Shown: positions 41,672-51,500 of the stretch, in pieces
Numbering within the stretch: position 1 is the stretch's first letter
How the letters are laid out: every line of letters starts with the position of its first letter
NCBI GenBank assembly: GCA_964638675.1
Contig: CAZXAU010000005.1
Span: 62,001-126,000, forward strand
Length of the DNA stretch: 64,000 bases
Source: SIG714 sp964638675
Lineage (GTDB): Bacteria > Bacillota > Clostridia > Oscillospirales > CAG-272
Direction: 5' to 3'
The notes under the pieces: model-generated
The model's database searches: none
Seen by the model: the letters and a program-made list of their open reading frames with translations, nothing else
Told to the model about the DNA's origin: nothing
Program-made: the position numbers and the translations under genes

Positions 41672-42409
41672 TTATTCTTCATCAAACAGATATCGATATA
41701 TGCCATCGGGGTCATCAAGCATTCTTTTTGTTATAATGTAATGCTCGGTTTGTCTGTAATCAACCGATTCTATTCCGTTTTCGGAAAGCAATTTTATATC
41801 GGCGCCCGGGTATGACATGAGTATCGGCGAATGGGTTGCTATAATGAACTGTGAATTGCTTTTTTCAAGTTGTTTTATCTCGCTTATCAGGGTGAGCAAA
41901 CGCATCGGAGAGAGTGCCGCCTCGGGCTCGTCGAGGATATATATTCCGTTTCCGCCGAATCTGTTTTGTACCACTGACAGAAAGCTTTCACCGTGCGATT
42001 GGTCGTGAAGAGATATTCCGCCGTAGCTTTCGATGATCGGTATTCCGAGTCCCGGAGAACTCAAGGCATCGATGTTTGTTGCGACATTGTAGAAGCTTTC
42101 GGCACGGAGAAAGAAGCCGTCTTTCGGATATCCGACCTTTGTAAGCGTCAGGTTTTTGTATAGATCGGAGTGAGAATTTTTCGTCGAAAAAGAAAAGTTT
42201 TTTGTTCCGCCTTCGGGGTTGAAGCCGTATGCTACGGCAATTGCTTCAAGAAGAGTCGACTTACCGCTGCCATTTTCTCCGACAAATATTGTTACATCTG
42301 AATTCAGCGTGATCGACCTGTTGTCGATCAGATAGCGTACTGCGGGAATTTTACTCAGATATGACGCAGGATCTATGGGATTGTTTAATCTGATTTCCTT
42401 GATGAACAT
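41672..42409 (-). CDS. AAA family ATPase (single-domain, SMC-like head)
   Basis: A 245-residue protein with Walker A FVGENGSGKSTLLEAIAVAYG (G-x4-GKS, residues about 42-60), Q-loop region, GESFLSVVQNRF signature (about 140), Walker B GIYILDEPEAALSP and switch His in FIIATHSPILMS. This is the small stand-alone ATPase group resembling RecF/MukB heads. The function of such orphan ATPases is unknown; some take part in phage defence. It has no partner nuclease here. Confidence 0.85.
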   Translation of the reverse strand: MFIKEIRLNNPIDPASYLSKIPAVRYLIDNRSITLNSDVTIFVGENGSGKSTLLEAIAVAYGFNPEGGTKNFSFSTKNSHSDLYKNLTLTKVGYPKDGFFLRAESFYNVATNIDALSSPGLGIPIIESYGGISLHDQSHGESFLSVVQNRFGGNGIYILDEPEAALSPMRLLTLISEIKQLEKSNSQFIIATHSPILMSYPGADIKLLSENGIESVDYRQTEHYIITKRMLDDPDGIYRYLFDEE

Positions 42410-42954
42410 AATTCTCCTTACTATTAACTTACTGTGACCGCTTTTTAATCAATTTGCTTGACAAATACCGGAGCATATGCTACAACATTAGCGGTCGCTT
42501 GTCTTCGACAAACGACTCCGTTGGAACAATAATACGGTGACGGTTGCTTCCTGATAACAAGGAAGCGTAAAATTTTCTTTTTGCCTTCCTTGAGAAAGGA
42601 AGGTGATGCTATGTACATGTTATGTACATGTACATAGCATGGGATCAGTTGCTTCAATTATGCATTCTGACTGTAGCTATTATATCGCTGTTCAAAAAAA
42701 GAAGATAACCGTCTGCTCCTTGCACGCGTAGACGGTTATCTGTCTATCAAATGAGGAAGCAACCGTCATCGGTGTTCCTACGATCATATTTTAATACATT
42801 TTTTCCTTTTTGTCAAGAGTTTTTTGAATTTCGTTCTTTCTTTTTCAGTGCATAACCGATCTATTATACGAAATGTTGTTTATATATTTTATTATCTCAT
42901 AAATGCTTTGTTTTGTCAAGCATCAGAAAAAATTAAGATTTTTTTAAAAACCTA
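42410..42954. other. Intergenic region upstream of the trp leader
   Basis: No firm gene in about 545 bp. It holds the 231-bp inverted-repeat element 42538-42768; the rest is AT-rich. A weak minus-strand frame (42445-42657, SPYYCSNGVVCRRQAT) crosses the element and is not supported by codon pattern. Confidence 0.55.
42538..42768. mobile_element. MITE-like element, 15-bp terminal inverted repeats
   Basis: TGACGGTTGCTTCCT (42538-42552) and AGGAAGCAACCGTCA (42754-42768) bound 231 bp. Inside are two further hairpins, near 42606-42640 (GCTATGTACATGT/ACATGTACATAGC) and near 42704-42741 (GATAACCGTCT/AGACGGTTATC). No transposase is encoded. Confidence 0.7.
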
Positions 42955-42983
42955 TTGACAAATGAAGAATGATGTGATATTAT
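42955..42983 (+). promoter_or_regulatory. Promoter of trpXYZ
   Basis: TTGACA (42955-42960), a 17-bp spacer and TATTAT (42978-42983), just before the T-box leader. Confidence 0.82.
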
Positions 42984-42989
42984 GCAGTA

Positions 42990-43262
42990 AACCGATGAGG
43001 AAGAGTGAGTAAGTTTCATAAACTTTCGCCCAGAGAGTTGTCGATGGTGGGATGGCAATAGAAAGAGTGAGACTGAATGGACTTCCGAGGGCGACCCGAA
43101 AAATGTGTTTGAGTAGGGAAGACGGGGTATGGCTCCCCGTGAGAAAAAGTCTGCATATGATAGTATGCGTAAGGAGAATGCATTTTGCATTAAGCAGGGT
43201 GGCACCGCAGGAAAGTTTTTGATCCTGTCCCGGCAAAGAGATTTGCGGGACAGGTTTTTTGT
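42990..43262 (+). promoter_or_regulatory. T-box riboswitch, tryptophan specifier
   Basis: Conserved T-box AGGGTGGCACCGCAG at 43196-43210, followed by the terminator CCTGTCCCG/CGGGACAGG (43224-43254) and TTTTTT. Stem I closes with GGAAG (42999-43003) and CTTCC (43082-43086); its inner loop has AGTGAGTA on one side and GAATGGA on the other, giving specifier TGG (43078-43080). Uncharged tRNA-Trp would therefore antiterminate. This fits the transporter genes that follow. Confidence 0.9.
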
Positions 43263-43426
43263 TTTTGTTTACATGAAAGAAGGACTTTGAATATGTTTAT
43301 TCTATCTTTATATTGGCGATGAGCCGCCGATAACATTTTATTACACATAACATCATTCGATATAACATCGGAAAAACAATAAAAAATTTTGATTAAAGCC
43401 AATTGATTCTGAAAGGATAAAAAATC

Positions 43427-44482
43427 ATGAAAAATATGAAAAAAGTAATTTCACTTATTATCTCGGCACTTATGCTTATCTCGATTGTTGCATGCAACAC
43501 ACCCACACCCGAAACCGCACAGGACGATGTCACAACATACACGATAGGAATTTGCAATTATGTTGATGACGCATCACTCAATCAGATAGTTGACAACATC
43601 AGACAGAGACTTTCCGAGATCGAAAAGGATAATGATGTTAAGTTTGTAATCAAATATGACAATTGTCAGGCGGATGCAAATGTTATGTCACAGATCATTT
43701 CGGGATTCATAGCTGATAAGGTTGATCTTATGGTAGGCGTTGCAACTCCTGTTGCTATGAAGATGCAATCGGCAACCGAGAGCAACAAAATTCCTGTAGT
43801 ATTTGCGGCTGTTTCCGACCCTGTTGCGGCAGAACTTGTTACATCGCTCGAAAATCCCGGAGACAATATCACAGGAACTTCAGATTATCTTGATACCAAC
43901 TCTGTTTTCAACCTTGTTTTTGCAACAAAGCCTGATGCTAAAAAGATCGGACTTCTGTATGACCTCGGTCAGGAATCCTCGACAACCGCTATTGCAGACG
44001 CAAAAAAATATCTTGACAGCAAGGGTGTTGCATATGTTGAAAAAACAGGAACAAATACCGATGAGATCAAGCAGGCGGCAAACGCACTGATTGCAGAGGG
44101 CGTTGACGCAGTTTTCACGCCGAGCGACAATACAGTAATGAAGGCACAGCTTGCAATTTATGAATCGCTCACCGAAGCCGGAATTCCTCAGTTTACGGGT
44201 GCAGATTCCTTCGCACTCAACGGAGCATTCCTCGGATACGGTGTTGACTATGCAAATCTCGGAAAAGAGACGGCTGACATGATCGCAGACATTCTTATAA
44301 ACAAAAAGGATATCTCAAAAACACCTGTAAAAACATTTGATAACGGAACGGCTACAATTAATACGGAAACCTGCGAAGCACTCGGATATAATTTTGATGA
44401 GCTTTCGCAGAAGCTTGCACCGCTCTGCCAAAAGGTACAGAAGATAACGACCGCTGAAAGCTTTGACGATCTTAAAAAATAA
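43427..44482 (+). CDS. trpX: Tryptophan ABC transporter, substrate-binding lipoprotein (TrpX)
   Basis: A 351-residue ABC substrate-binding protein of the PF04392 type. The signal peptide ends SIVAC (lipobox, Cys about residue 23). The mature part has TYTIGICNYVDDASLNQIVD, VAAVSDPVAAELV-like text and DAVFTPSDNTVM, typical of the family. Position behind a Trp T-box and before a LivH-like permease and ATPase matches TrpXYZ tryptophan uptake systems. AAAGGA precedes ATG 43427. Substrate comes from the leader specifier, not from the protein alone. Confidence 0.87.
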   Translation: MKNMKKVISLIISALMLISIVACNTPTPETAQDDVTTYTIGICNYVDDASLNQIVDNIRQRLSEIEKDNDVKFVIKYDNCQADANVMSQIISGFIADKVDLMVGVATPVAMKMQSATESNKIPVVFAAVSDPVAAELVTSLENPGDNITGTSDYLDTNSVFNLVFATKPDAKKIGLLYDLGQESSTTAIADAKKYLDSKGVAYVEKTGTNTDEIKQAANALIAEGVDAVFTPSDNTVMKAQLAIYESLTEAGIPQFTGADSFALNGAFLGYGVDYANLGKETADMIADILINKKDISKTPVKTFDNGTATINTETCEALGYNFDELSQKLAPLCQKVQKITTAESFDDLKK

Positions 44483-44499
44483 TTTAAAATTAAAAACAC

Positions 44500-44540
44500 T
44501 TATTCGGATAAACTCCTTCTTTATGAGTTTATCCGAATAA
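44500..44540 (+). other. Intercistronic hairpin trpX/trpY
   Basis: Perfect 16-bp arms (TTATTCGGATAAACTC, 44500-44515, and its complement 44525-44540) with a 9-base loop and no following T-run. It may protect the trpX mRNA 3' end or partly stop transcription, giving more binding protein than permease. Confidence 0.7.
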
Positions 44541-44585
44541 CCTGTTTTCGGATGTAAAATCGAAAAGTTAATTAAGGAGAGAAAG

Positions 44586-44729
44586 TTTGAAAGATAAATC
44601 TTTCAAACAGCGTTTTGTGGCTTTTACCGCCGAAACGAGCCGATTCTTTTCGAATCGGAGGTGATTTTGCTCCGCAAAACCAGCCACAATTACGTAAGAA
44701 AGGAAGCTTTCGCAAAGCGAAAGCCATGG
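44586..44729 (+). repeat. R1 repeat, copy C
   Basis: Plus orientation: a 5' hairpin as in copy B, CGTTTTGTGGCTTTTACC, a middle with an extra hairpin (CCGATTC TTTTC GAATCGG), GATTTTGCTCCGCAAAACC, AGAAAGGAAG, GCTTTCGC-AAA-GCGAAAGC and CCATGG. The ATG at 44726 opens a frame of five codons (MVIKK) whose TGA overlaps the trpY ATG at 44740. Confidence 0.87.
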
Positions 44730-44739
44730 TAATAAAAAA

Positions 44740-45702
44740 ATGACTTTAGATTCTATTCTCGTTTTGTTACAGAATACGTTAGAGCTTGGGCTTATAAGCT
44801 CGCTGACTGTCCTCGCTCTTTTTCTCAGCTATTCGATGCTGAACCTCTGCGATCTGTCGACAGACGGTTGTTATACACTCGGTGCGGCGGTAGGAGCTGT
44901 AGTTGCAATGGCAGGTCATCCCTATCTTGCGATCGTTGCGGCGATGGGAGCAGGAGTTACTTCTGGATTTATCACGGCTTTTCTTCAGACGAGGATGGGA
45001 GTGGACAGTCTGCTTTCGGGAATTATAGTCAATACGGCACTGTATTCGATAGTGATCCTGATAATGAGTGGAAAATCAGATCTCAATATGTTCAGGACAG
45101 AAACGATATTCACGAGACTGAAGGCGCTTCTTGCCGGAACATTTCTCGAAAAATATTATGTTCTGATCATAGCGATCGTTGCAGTAGTTCTTGTTGTCAT
45201 ATTCCTCACGATCTTTCTGCGGACAAAATTGGGCCTTGCGATCAGAGCAACCGGAAACAATCCGAGTATGGCACGCTCGTCATCGATAAATCCTATATTC
45301 ACAACGACTGTCGGTCTTTGTATTGCCGGCTCGCTTACCGCTCTTTCGGGCTGTCTTTTCGCTCAGTCTGATAAATCGGTCAACGTCAATCTCGGCTCGG
45401 GAATTCTGACTGTTGCACTTGCATCTCTCCTTATCGGAAATGCATTCACATCCAAGCATAAGATTTTTGTACGGGCGTTGGGCTCGGTACTCGGTGCATT
45501 TATTTTCAGACTTGTATACATGATAGCGCTTCGCTTCAACATGCCTGCAACAATGCTCAAGCTTGTGTCGTCGGTGATCGTGGTAATTGCGGTTTCCGCA
45601 CCTTATCTCAAGAAGCAATTCCCGATGTGGAAACGCAGACTGACGCATAATAAACAAATGAAAAAAATCAGGAAGGACGGTGGCGACATATGCTCAGAAT
45701 AG
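44740..45702 (+). CDS. trpY: Tryptophan ABC transporter permease (TrpY)
   Basis: A 320-residue membrane protein with eight or more helices, of the branched-chain (LivH-like) permease type: LNLCDLSTDGCYTLGAAVGA near the start and LGLAIRATGNNPSMARSSSI in the coupling region (EAA loop), then SVNVNLGSGILTVALASLLI. ATG 44740 overlaps the stop of the R1 mini-ORF. Its end overlaps trpZ by 13 bp. It forms the membrane pore for TrpX and TrpZ. Confidence 0.87.
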   Translation: MTLDSILVLLQNTLELGLISSLTVLALFLSYSMLNLCDLSTDGCYTLGAAVGAVVAMAGHPYLAIVAAMGAGVTSGFITAFLQTRMGVDSLLSGIIVNTALYSIVILIMSGKSDLNMFRTETIFTRLKALLAGTFLEKYYVLIIAIVAVVLVVIFLTIFLRTKLGLAIRATGNNPSMARSSSINPIFTTTVGLCIAGSLTALSGCLFAQSDKSVNVNLGSGILTVALASLLIGNAFTSKHKIFVRALGSVLGAFIFRLVYMIALRFNMPATMLKLVSSVIVVIAVSAPYLKKQFPMWKRRLTHNKQMKKIRKDGGDICSE

Positions 45703-46475
45703 AAAATATATCGAAGACCTTCTTTCCCGGAACAGTCAATGCAAAAACGGCGCTTGACGATCTGTCTTTGCATGTGAAAAAAGGAGATTTTGTCACAATA
45801 ATCGGTGCAAATGGTGCAGGAAAATCTACGCTTTTCAACGCTATAAGCGGAAGCTTTTATACAGACTCCGGGCGGATCGTTCTCGGCGGAAAGGATATAA
45901 CACTGATTCCCGAATATAAACGTGCTCGGAAAATCGGCAGACTTTTTCAGGATCCGATGCTCGGCAGTGCACCCGGAATGACTATTGCCGAGAATCTTGC
46001 TCTTGCGGCAGGTCAGGGCGGTTGGCTCTCGACCGTTTCAAAATCGGATAAGCAAAAATTCAGGGAAAGACTTGCACTTCTTGATATCGGACTTGAGGAC
46101 CGAATGGAACAGCCTGTAGGCTTACTATCAGGAGGTCAACGTCAGGCACTTACACTGCTTATGGCGACATACAACCCGCCCGAGCTTTTGCTTCTCGATG
46201 AACATACGGCGGCACTCGATCCGTCAACCGCAGATAAAGTACTCGGACTGACCCGGAAGATCGTTGAACAGTACGGACTCACCTGCCTTATGATAACTCA
46301 TAATATGCAATCGGCACTCGATCTCGGAAACCGTACTCTGATGATGGACAGGGGAAAGATCATCTACGATGTAGAGGGTGATGAAAGAAAAAAACTAACC
46401 GTAAACGATTTCCTCGAACGATTCAAAGCAGTGGCAGGCAAACAGCTTGACAATGACAGAATGTTGCTTTCATAA
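45690..46475 (+). CDS. trpZ: Tryptophan ABC transporter ATP-binding protein (TrpZ)
   Basis: A 261-residue ABC ATPase: Walker A IGANGAGKSTLFNAI, Q-loop RLFQDP, signature GLLSGGQRQALTLLM, Walker B LLLLDEHTAALDP and switch LMITHNMQSA. It starts 13 bp inside trpY and is followed by a terminator. Its length and the LIxITHNM block match the YNTD-like ATPases of this transporter group. It powers the TrpXY complex. Confidence 0.9.
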   Translation: MLRIENISKTFFPGTVNAKTALDDLSLHVKKGDFVTIIGANGAGKSTLFNAISGSFYTDSGRIVLGGKDITLIPEYKRARKIGRLFQDPMLGSAPGMTIAENLALAAGQGGWLSTVSKSDKQKFRERLALLDIGLEDRMEQPVGLLSGGQRQALTLLMATYNPPELLLLDEHTAALDPSTADKVLGLTRKIVEQYGLTCLMITHNMQSALDLGNRTLMMDRGKIIYDVEGDERKKLTVNDFLERFKAVAGKQLDNDRMLLS

Positions 46476-46564
46476 TAAAGTTTTCTGTTATTTATCAATC
46501 GATAATTGACCGATACAACATATTAAAAGACCGTATTGCATACGGGTACGCATATAGAAGTAAT

Positions 46565-46597
46565 GCCCGAAAGCAGTTTTTTGAATTGCTTTCGGGC
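46565..46597 (+). terminator. Terminator of trpXYZ
   Basis: GCCCGAAAGCA (46565-46575) and TGCTTTCGGGC (46587-46597), then TTATTTTAATTATT. Confidence 0.88.
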
Positions 46598-46634
46598 TTA
46601 TTTTAATTATTGGTTTATTTTCATGAATCAGAAT

Positions 46635-46973
46635 TTAAACTCCCATAATCACAAAATAATCAAATTCTTTAAAATTATCTTCAGCCCAAGTGCTTAGCTC
46701 ATTTATAACTTTCGCAACTATAACGCTTTTCTTTACAACATTATGTTGAATTACGTTCCATTTTTCTTTATCTATAATCGTCATACCATAATAATTAAAA
46801 TCAGGTATCATTCTGTATAACTCTATTTCATCCGCAATATCCATATGGAGAAATAGTGAATCTTCTTTCCAAAAAGCAGGCTGATATTTCCTTGTGTTTT
46901 GTCCTCTTTGAAATTCAAAATAACAAGTACCCCCAATTTGTTTTCTTTGTCTTTCCGTTATAAAAAAATCCAT
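46635..46973 (-). CDS. Hypothetical protein (112 aa)
   Basis: A 112-residue, AT-rich gene with AGGTGA 7 bp before ATG 46973. The sequence starts MDFFITERQRKQIGGTCYFE, has FWKEDSLFLHMDIADEIELY and ends FDYFVIMGV. It is aromatic-rich and acidic, a composition common in immunity proteins of contact or bacteriocin systems, but no family is recognised and no toxin is near. It is convergent with trpZ. Confidence 0.55.
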   Translation of the reverse strand: MDFFITERQRKQIGGTCYFEFQRGQNTRKYQPAFWKEDSLFLHMDIADEIELYRMIPDFNYYGMTIIDKEKWNVIQHNVVKKSVIVAKVINELSTWAEDNFKEFDYFVIMGV

Positions 46974-47305
46974 TTCATTATCACCTGTAAATTCTCATTT
47001 GCCTTATCTACTCTCTGAAAGCCCTGTTATTTCAAGGTATTTCGTTTGCTAAATGCTGAAATCTTATATATTTTCATTGTTTTTGCTCTTATGAGGTACG
47101 ATGGCAATGGTAAAGTTGTGTAAAATCGTATAAAGGGCTAAGACGTAGAAATTGCGGTTGATCCTACTGAAATTATACATGAAGAGGAGTTATATGTCAA
47201 TAGCAGAGCAAAGCAAAAGCATAGAAAAGCCATAGTTTTTTGACTTATGATCAAAAATACTATGGCTGAAAAATTCTGTATGAGTATTGATATATGAATG
47301 CTGAA
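46974..47305. other. Intergenic region 3' of argF
   Basis: No gene in 332 bp. The argF terminator lies at 47228-47267. The rest is AT-rich and without clear motifs; it should hold the promoter of the 112-residue gene. Confidence 0.6.
47228..47267 (-). terminator. Terminator of the arg/car cluster
   Basis: AGCCATAGT and ACTATGGCT pair (47228-47236 with 47259-47267); on the minus strand TTTTC follows. It lies 38 bp past the argF stop. Confidence 0.75.
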
Positions 47306-48304
47306 TTAAATATCGGCGAGAGTTGCCGCCATTACGGCTTTGATGGTATGCATTCTGTTTTCGGCTTCATCGAATACTATTGACTGTTCGCCTTCGAACA
47401 CTTCGTTTGTTACTTCCATTGATGTCAGTCCGAATTTGTCGTATATCTCCTTGCCTATGGTTGTTTCAAGGTCGTGGAATGCGGGAAGGCAGTGCATGAA
47501 GCGGCACTGTTTACCGGCGTTGTCCATGAGGGCTTTAGTTACCGAATAGGGCGAGAGATCGTCTATACGCTCTTTCCATATTTCATCCGGTTCTCCCATT
47601 GACACCCAGACATCGGTATATATTACATCGGCGTTTTTTGTAGCGGTCATAGGGTCTTCGATAAGCTCTATTGTTGCACCTGTCTCTTTTGCAATCTCAA
47701 GGCATTCATTTACGAGCTCTGCATTCGGGAAATACTTTTTCGGCGCGCATGCTACGAAATGCATTCCGAGCTTTGCACATCCGACCATCAGGGAATTGCC
47801 CATGTTGTATCTTGCATCGCCCATATAGACGAGCTTCCTGCCTTTAAGACTGCCGAAATGCTCTCTTATCGTCAGAAAATCTGCAAGAATCTGCGTCGGA
47901 TGAAACTCGTTTGTCAGACCGTTCCATACGGGTACTTTTGAGTATTCGGCAAGAGCTTCGACGATCTCCTGACCGTATCCACGGTACTCGATTCCGTCAA
48001 ACATCCTTCCGAGTACCCTTGCGGTGTCGGCGATGCTCTCTTTTTTACCTATCTGAGAGCTTTTTGGATCGAGGTATACAGGATGCATTCCGAGATCTGC
48101 CGCCGCAACCTCAAACGAACACCTTGTTCTTGTGCTCGTCTTTTCAAATATAAGAGCGATATTTTTACCCTCGCAGAGCCTGTGGGGAATACCTGCTTTT
48201 TTCTTTGCTTTCAGATCGGATGCGAGATCGAGAAGCCCCTCAATTTGCTCGGGTGTCAGATCAAGCAGCTTGAGAAAGCTTTTTCCTTTTAAATTAATGT
48301 TCAT
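47306..48304 (-). CDS. argF: Ornithine carbamoyltransferase
   Basis: A 332-residue enzyme making citrulline from ornithine and carbamoyl phosphate. Carbamoyl phosphate site STRTRCSFEVAAADLG (about residue 58), LTNEFHPTQILADF (ornithine loop region), and the HCLPAFHD signature (about 275). ATG 48304 has AAAGGAG 7 bp upstream; the longer frame to 48391 is only the R2 flank. It follows carB after a 253-bp gap filled by repeat R2 copy a, so it may depend on read-through or a separate promoter. Confidence 0.95.
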   Translation of the reverse strand: MNINLKGKSFLKLLDLTPEQIEGLLDLASDLKAKKKAGIPHRLCEGKNIALIFEKTSTRTRCSFEVAAADLGMHPVYLDPKSSQIGKKESIADTARVLGRMFDGIEYRGYGQEIVEALAEYSKVPVWNGLTNEFHPTQILADFLTIREHFGSLKGRKLVYMGDARYNMGNSLMVGCAKLGMHFVACAPKKYFPNAELVNECLEIAKETGATIELIEDPMTATKNADVIYTDVWVSMGEPDEIWKERIDDLSPYSVTKALMDNAGKQCRFMHCLPAFHDLETTIGKEIYDKFGLTSMEVTNEVFEGEQSIVFDEAENRMHTIKAVMAATLADI

Positions 48305-48370
48305 TGTTTTCTCCTTTAATAAAGTCCTTGAGGGAAAGAGGGATGAGGGATTAGTGAAAAGTGATTTAGA

Positions 48371-48537
48371 CGTGTGGGGGAGGGGGCCCACATGCCGGCT
48401 ACGTTTCGAGCTATTATAGTTTCAGCACTATTACTGTGAAGCCTCTATACTATATTTTTTCAATAAAGTCTTTGAAGGGGGAAGGTGTAATTTTCTGTAG
48501 AAAATTACACCGGGAACTTTCTACAGAAAGTTCCCCC
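48371..48537 (+). repeat. R2 repeat, copy a (between carB and argF)
   Basis: Plus orientation: GTGTGGGGGAGGGGGCCCAC, TTCAGCACTATTACTGTGAAG, AATAAAGTCTTTGAAGGGGG, hairpin GGTGTAATTTTC/GAAAATTACACC, hairpin GGGAACTTTC/GAAAGTTCCC. The copy is antisense to the flanking minus-strand genes; its hairpin end abuts the carB stop. Confidence 0.87.
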
Positions 48538-48557
48538 GATTTCTAAATATAGACTAA

Positions 48558-51500
48558 TCAATGATTAATATCCACGAGATAGGTGTTGTCCTGGGTGTAG
48601 TAGGCGCTGACGACGTCGGCGAGTGCCATTGCGGTGTCAATTGAGGTCATGCAGGGGATGCGCATGTTCATTGCACGGCGGTGAAGCTGTCTGAAATCTC
48701 CGACCGAGGAGTCCATGATCGCACCCGTGTAAACTATGTAATTGATCTTTCCGCTGTCGAGCAGATCATATATGTCATTGTTTTCCCAGACATTGTGTGC
48801 GGTCGTGACATCCATTCCACGGGCACGGATCGCATTTGCGGTGTCGGGCGTTGCGTACAACCTTATACCAAGATCGGTGAATCTTTCGGCGAGCTTGATA
48901 GCATCGGAGTGGTCGTAATCCTCGACCGATATAAGAATGCCCTTTTCTCCGCCTTTGCCTCTTGCGTGAATATCGATTCCGCTTGCCGTAAGTCCCTTGT
49001 AAAGTGCTTCGGTCTTGGTTCTGCCAACGCCGAGAACTTCGCCGGTAGACTTCATTTCAGGTCCCATTATAGAGTTGGCGTCATAGATCTTTTCAAAACT
49101 GAAAACCGGAACTTTTACGGCATAATATTTAGCGGCAGGGAAGAGACCTTCCTTGTATCCGAGATCGACCAGCTTTTCGCCGAGCATTACACGGCTGGCA
49201 AGCTCGATCATCGGAATTCCGGTGACCTTGCTGATGTATGGCACTGTACGGCTTGCACGTGGATTGACCTCAATTACATACAATTCGCCGTCCTGAACAA
49301 GGTACTGAATGTTGACAATACCCTTTGTTCCGAGACCTCTTGCCATTTTGATCGATATATCGCAGATCTTTTTGGTCAGTGCATCGGTGAGATTGTAAGG
49401 CGGATATACGGCTATCGAGTCGCCTGAGTGTATGCCGGCACGCTCAATATGCTCCATAATTCCGGGAATAAGTACGGTGTCGCCGTCCGAAATGCAGTCG
49501 ACCTCAAGCTCTGTTCCTGGCATGTACTTGTCGACAAGAACCGAGTTTGCGATGTTGCCCGAAAGAATGATCTGCATATACTGCCGAACTTCGTCAGCGT
49601 TTCTGACAACACTCATTCCCTGACCGCCGATGACGTATGACGGACGGAGAAGAACGGGATATCCGAGTATTTTAGCGGCAATCAGTGCTTCCTCGGCGGT
49701 GTTGACGGCAACAGCCTTCGGGCGTTTCATGCCGATCGATTCGAGAAATGCGTCGAACTTTTCACGGTCTTCGGCAAGGTCGATTCCTTCCGCCGATGTT
49801 CCGAGAATTTGTATATTGTTTTTGTGGAGAAAATCGACAAGCTTTATAGCAGTCTGTCCGCCGAACGCAACGACAACGCCGAGCGGCTTTTCCACCTTGA
49901 TGATGTTCATCACATCTTCGGGGCAGAGCGGCTCAAAATAGAGACGGTCTGCCGTGTCGTAGTCGGTCGAAACGGTTTCGGGGTTGTTGTTGATAATGAC
50001 AACGTCGTAGCCGAGCTTTCGGAGAGTCTGAACGCAGTGAACCGATGAATAGTCGAATTCGATACCCTGTCCGATTCTGATAGGGCCTGAACCGAGTACG
50101 ATTATGACAGGCTTGCCCGAGCGTGTGTGGGTTCTTGATTCGCAACAAAGATCGGTGGTCGAATAGAAATAGGGTGTCTGAGCCTCAAATTCTCCGGCGC
50201 AGGTGTCAACCATTTTGTAGCTGAAATCCATGCTGTAGGGAAGCTCTCCCGATATTCCGGCGATGCGTTTTATTGCAGCATCGGTGTATCCGAAAGCTTT
50301 TGCCTTTTTGTATATCTCCTCGCTGAGATCTTTTGCAAGGAGCATTTCAAAATCGGCAAGCTTTTTGAGCTTGTATAAAAACCATTCGTCGATCATGGTT
50401 ATTTTATGTATTTCATCGACCGATACGCCGTTTTTCAACGCTTCAAAAATCGTGAAAACTCTGCGGTCGTTCTGCTCGTGCAGACGGTCGATAATATTTT
50501 TGTCGTTCAGCGGAGGGCAATTCAGAGTATCAAGCGATATTTCGGCACCTCTGACAGCCTTCATGAGCGCCTGCTCAAAGGTCGGAGCGATCGCCATAAC
50601 TTCGCCGGTCGCCTTCATCTGTGTGCCGAGCGTTCTGCTTGAGCCGACAAATTTGTCAAACGGCCACTTGGGGAACTTGACTACAACATAGTCGAGTGCC
50701 GGCTCGAAGCAGGCACAGGTCTTTCCCGTGACATCGTTTTTAATCTCGTCAAGTGTATAGCCGAGAGCTATTTTTGTCGTGACTTTGGCTATCGGATATC
50801 CCGTAGCCTTGGATGCGAGTGCCGATGATCTTGAAACTCTCGGATTGACTTCGATCACGGCATATTCAAAGCTTTCGGGATCGAGTGCAAATTGGCAGTT
50901 GCATCCGCCGACAATGCCGAGAGAGGATATTATATCGAGCGATGCCGAACGAAGCATCTGATATTCTTTGTCCGAGAGCGTGAGCGCAGGGGCAACGACC
51001 ACAGAATCGCCTGTGTGAACGCCGACAGGGTCGAAATTCTCCATTGAGCATACCGCTATGACATTTCCGATGCTGTCACGCATCGTTTCAAACTCGATCT
51101 CTTTCCATCCGGCAATACTTTTTTCAACGAGGATCTGATTTATCGGTGAAAGCTCAAGTCCGTTTTTGGCTATTTTATCAAATTCTTCTTTGTTCTTTGC
51201 AATTCCGCCTCCCGTTCCTCCGAGAGTGAAGGCAGGGCGGATGATTACCGGATATCCGATATTCTCAGCGATCTTTTCTGCACTTTCGAGATCATATGCG
51301 ATATCCGAGGGAACGATCGGCTGACCTATTTCTTTCATTGTCTGTCTGAAAAGGTCACGGTCTTCGGCTTTATTTATAGCATCTATATCCGAACCGAGCA
51401 GACGGACGTTATATTTTTCGAGAATGCCTTCCTTGGCAAGCTGCATTGCAATAGTAAGTCCGCTCTGTCCGCCGAGTCCGGCAAGGATTCCGTCCGGACG

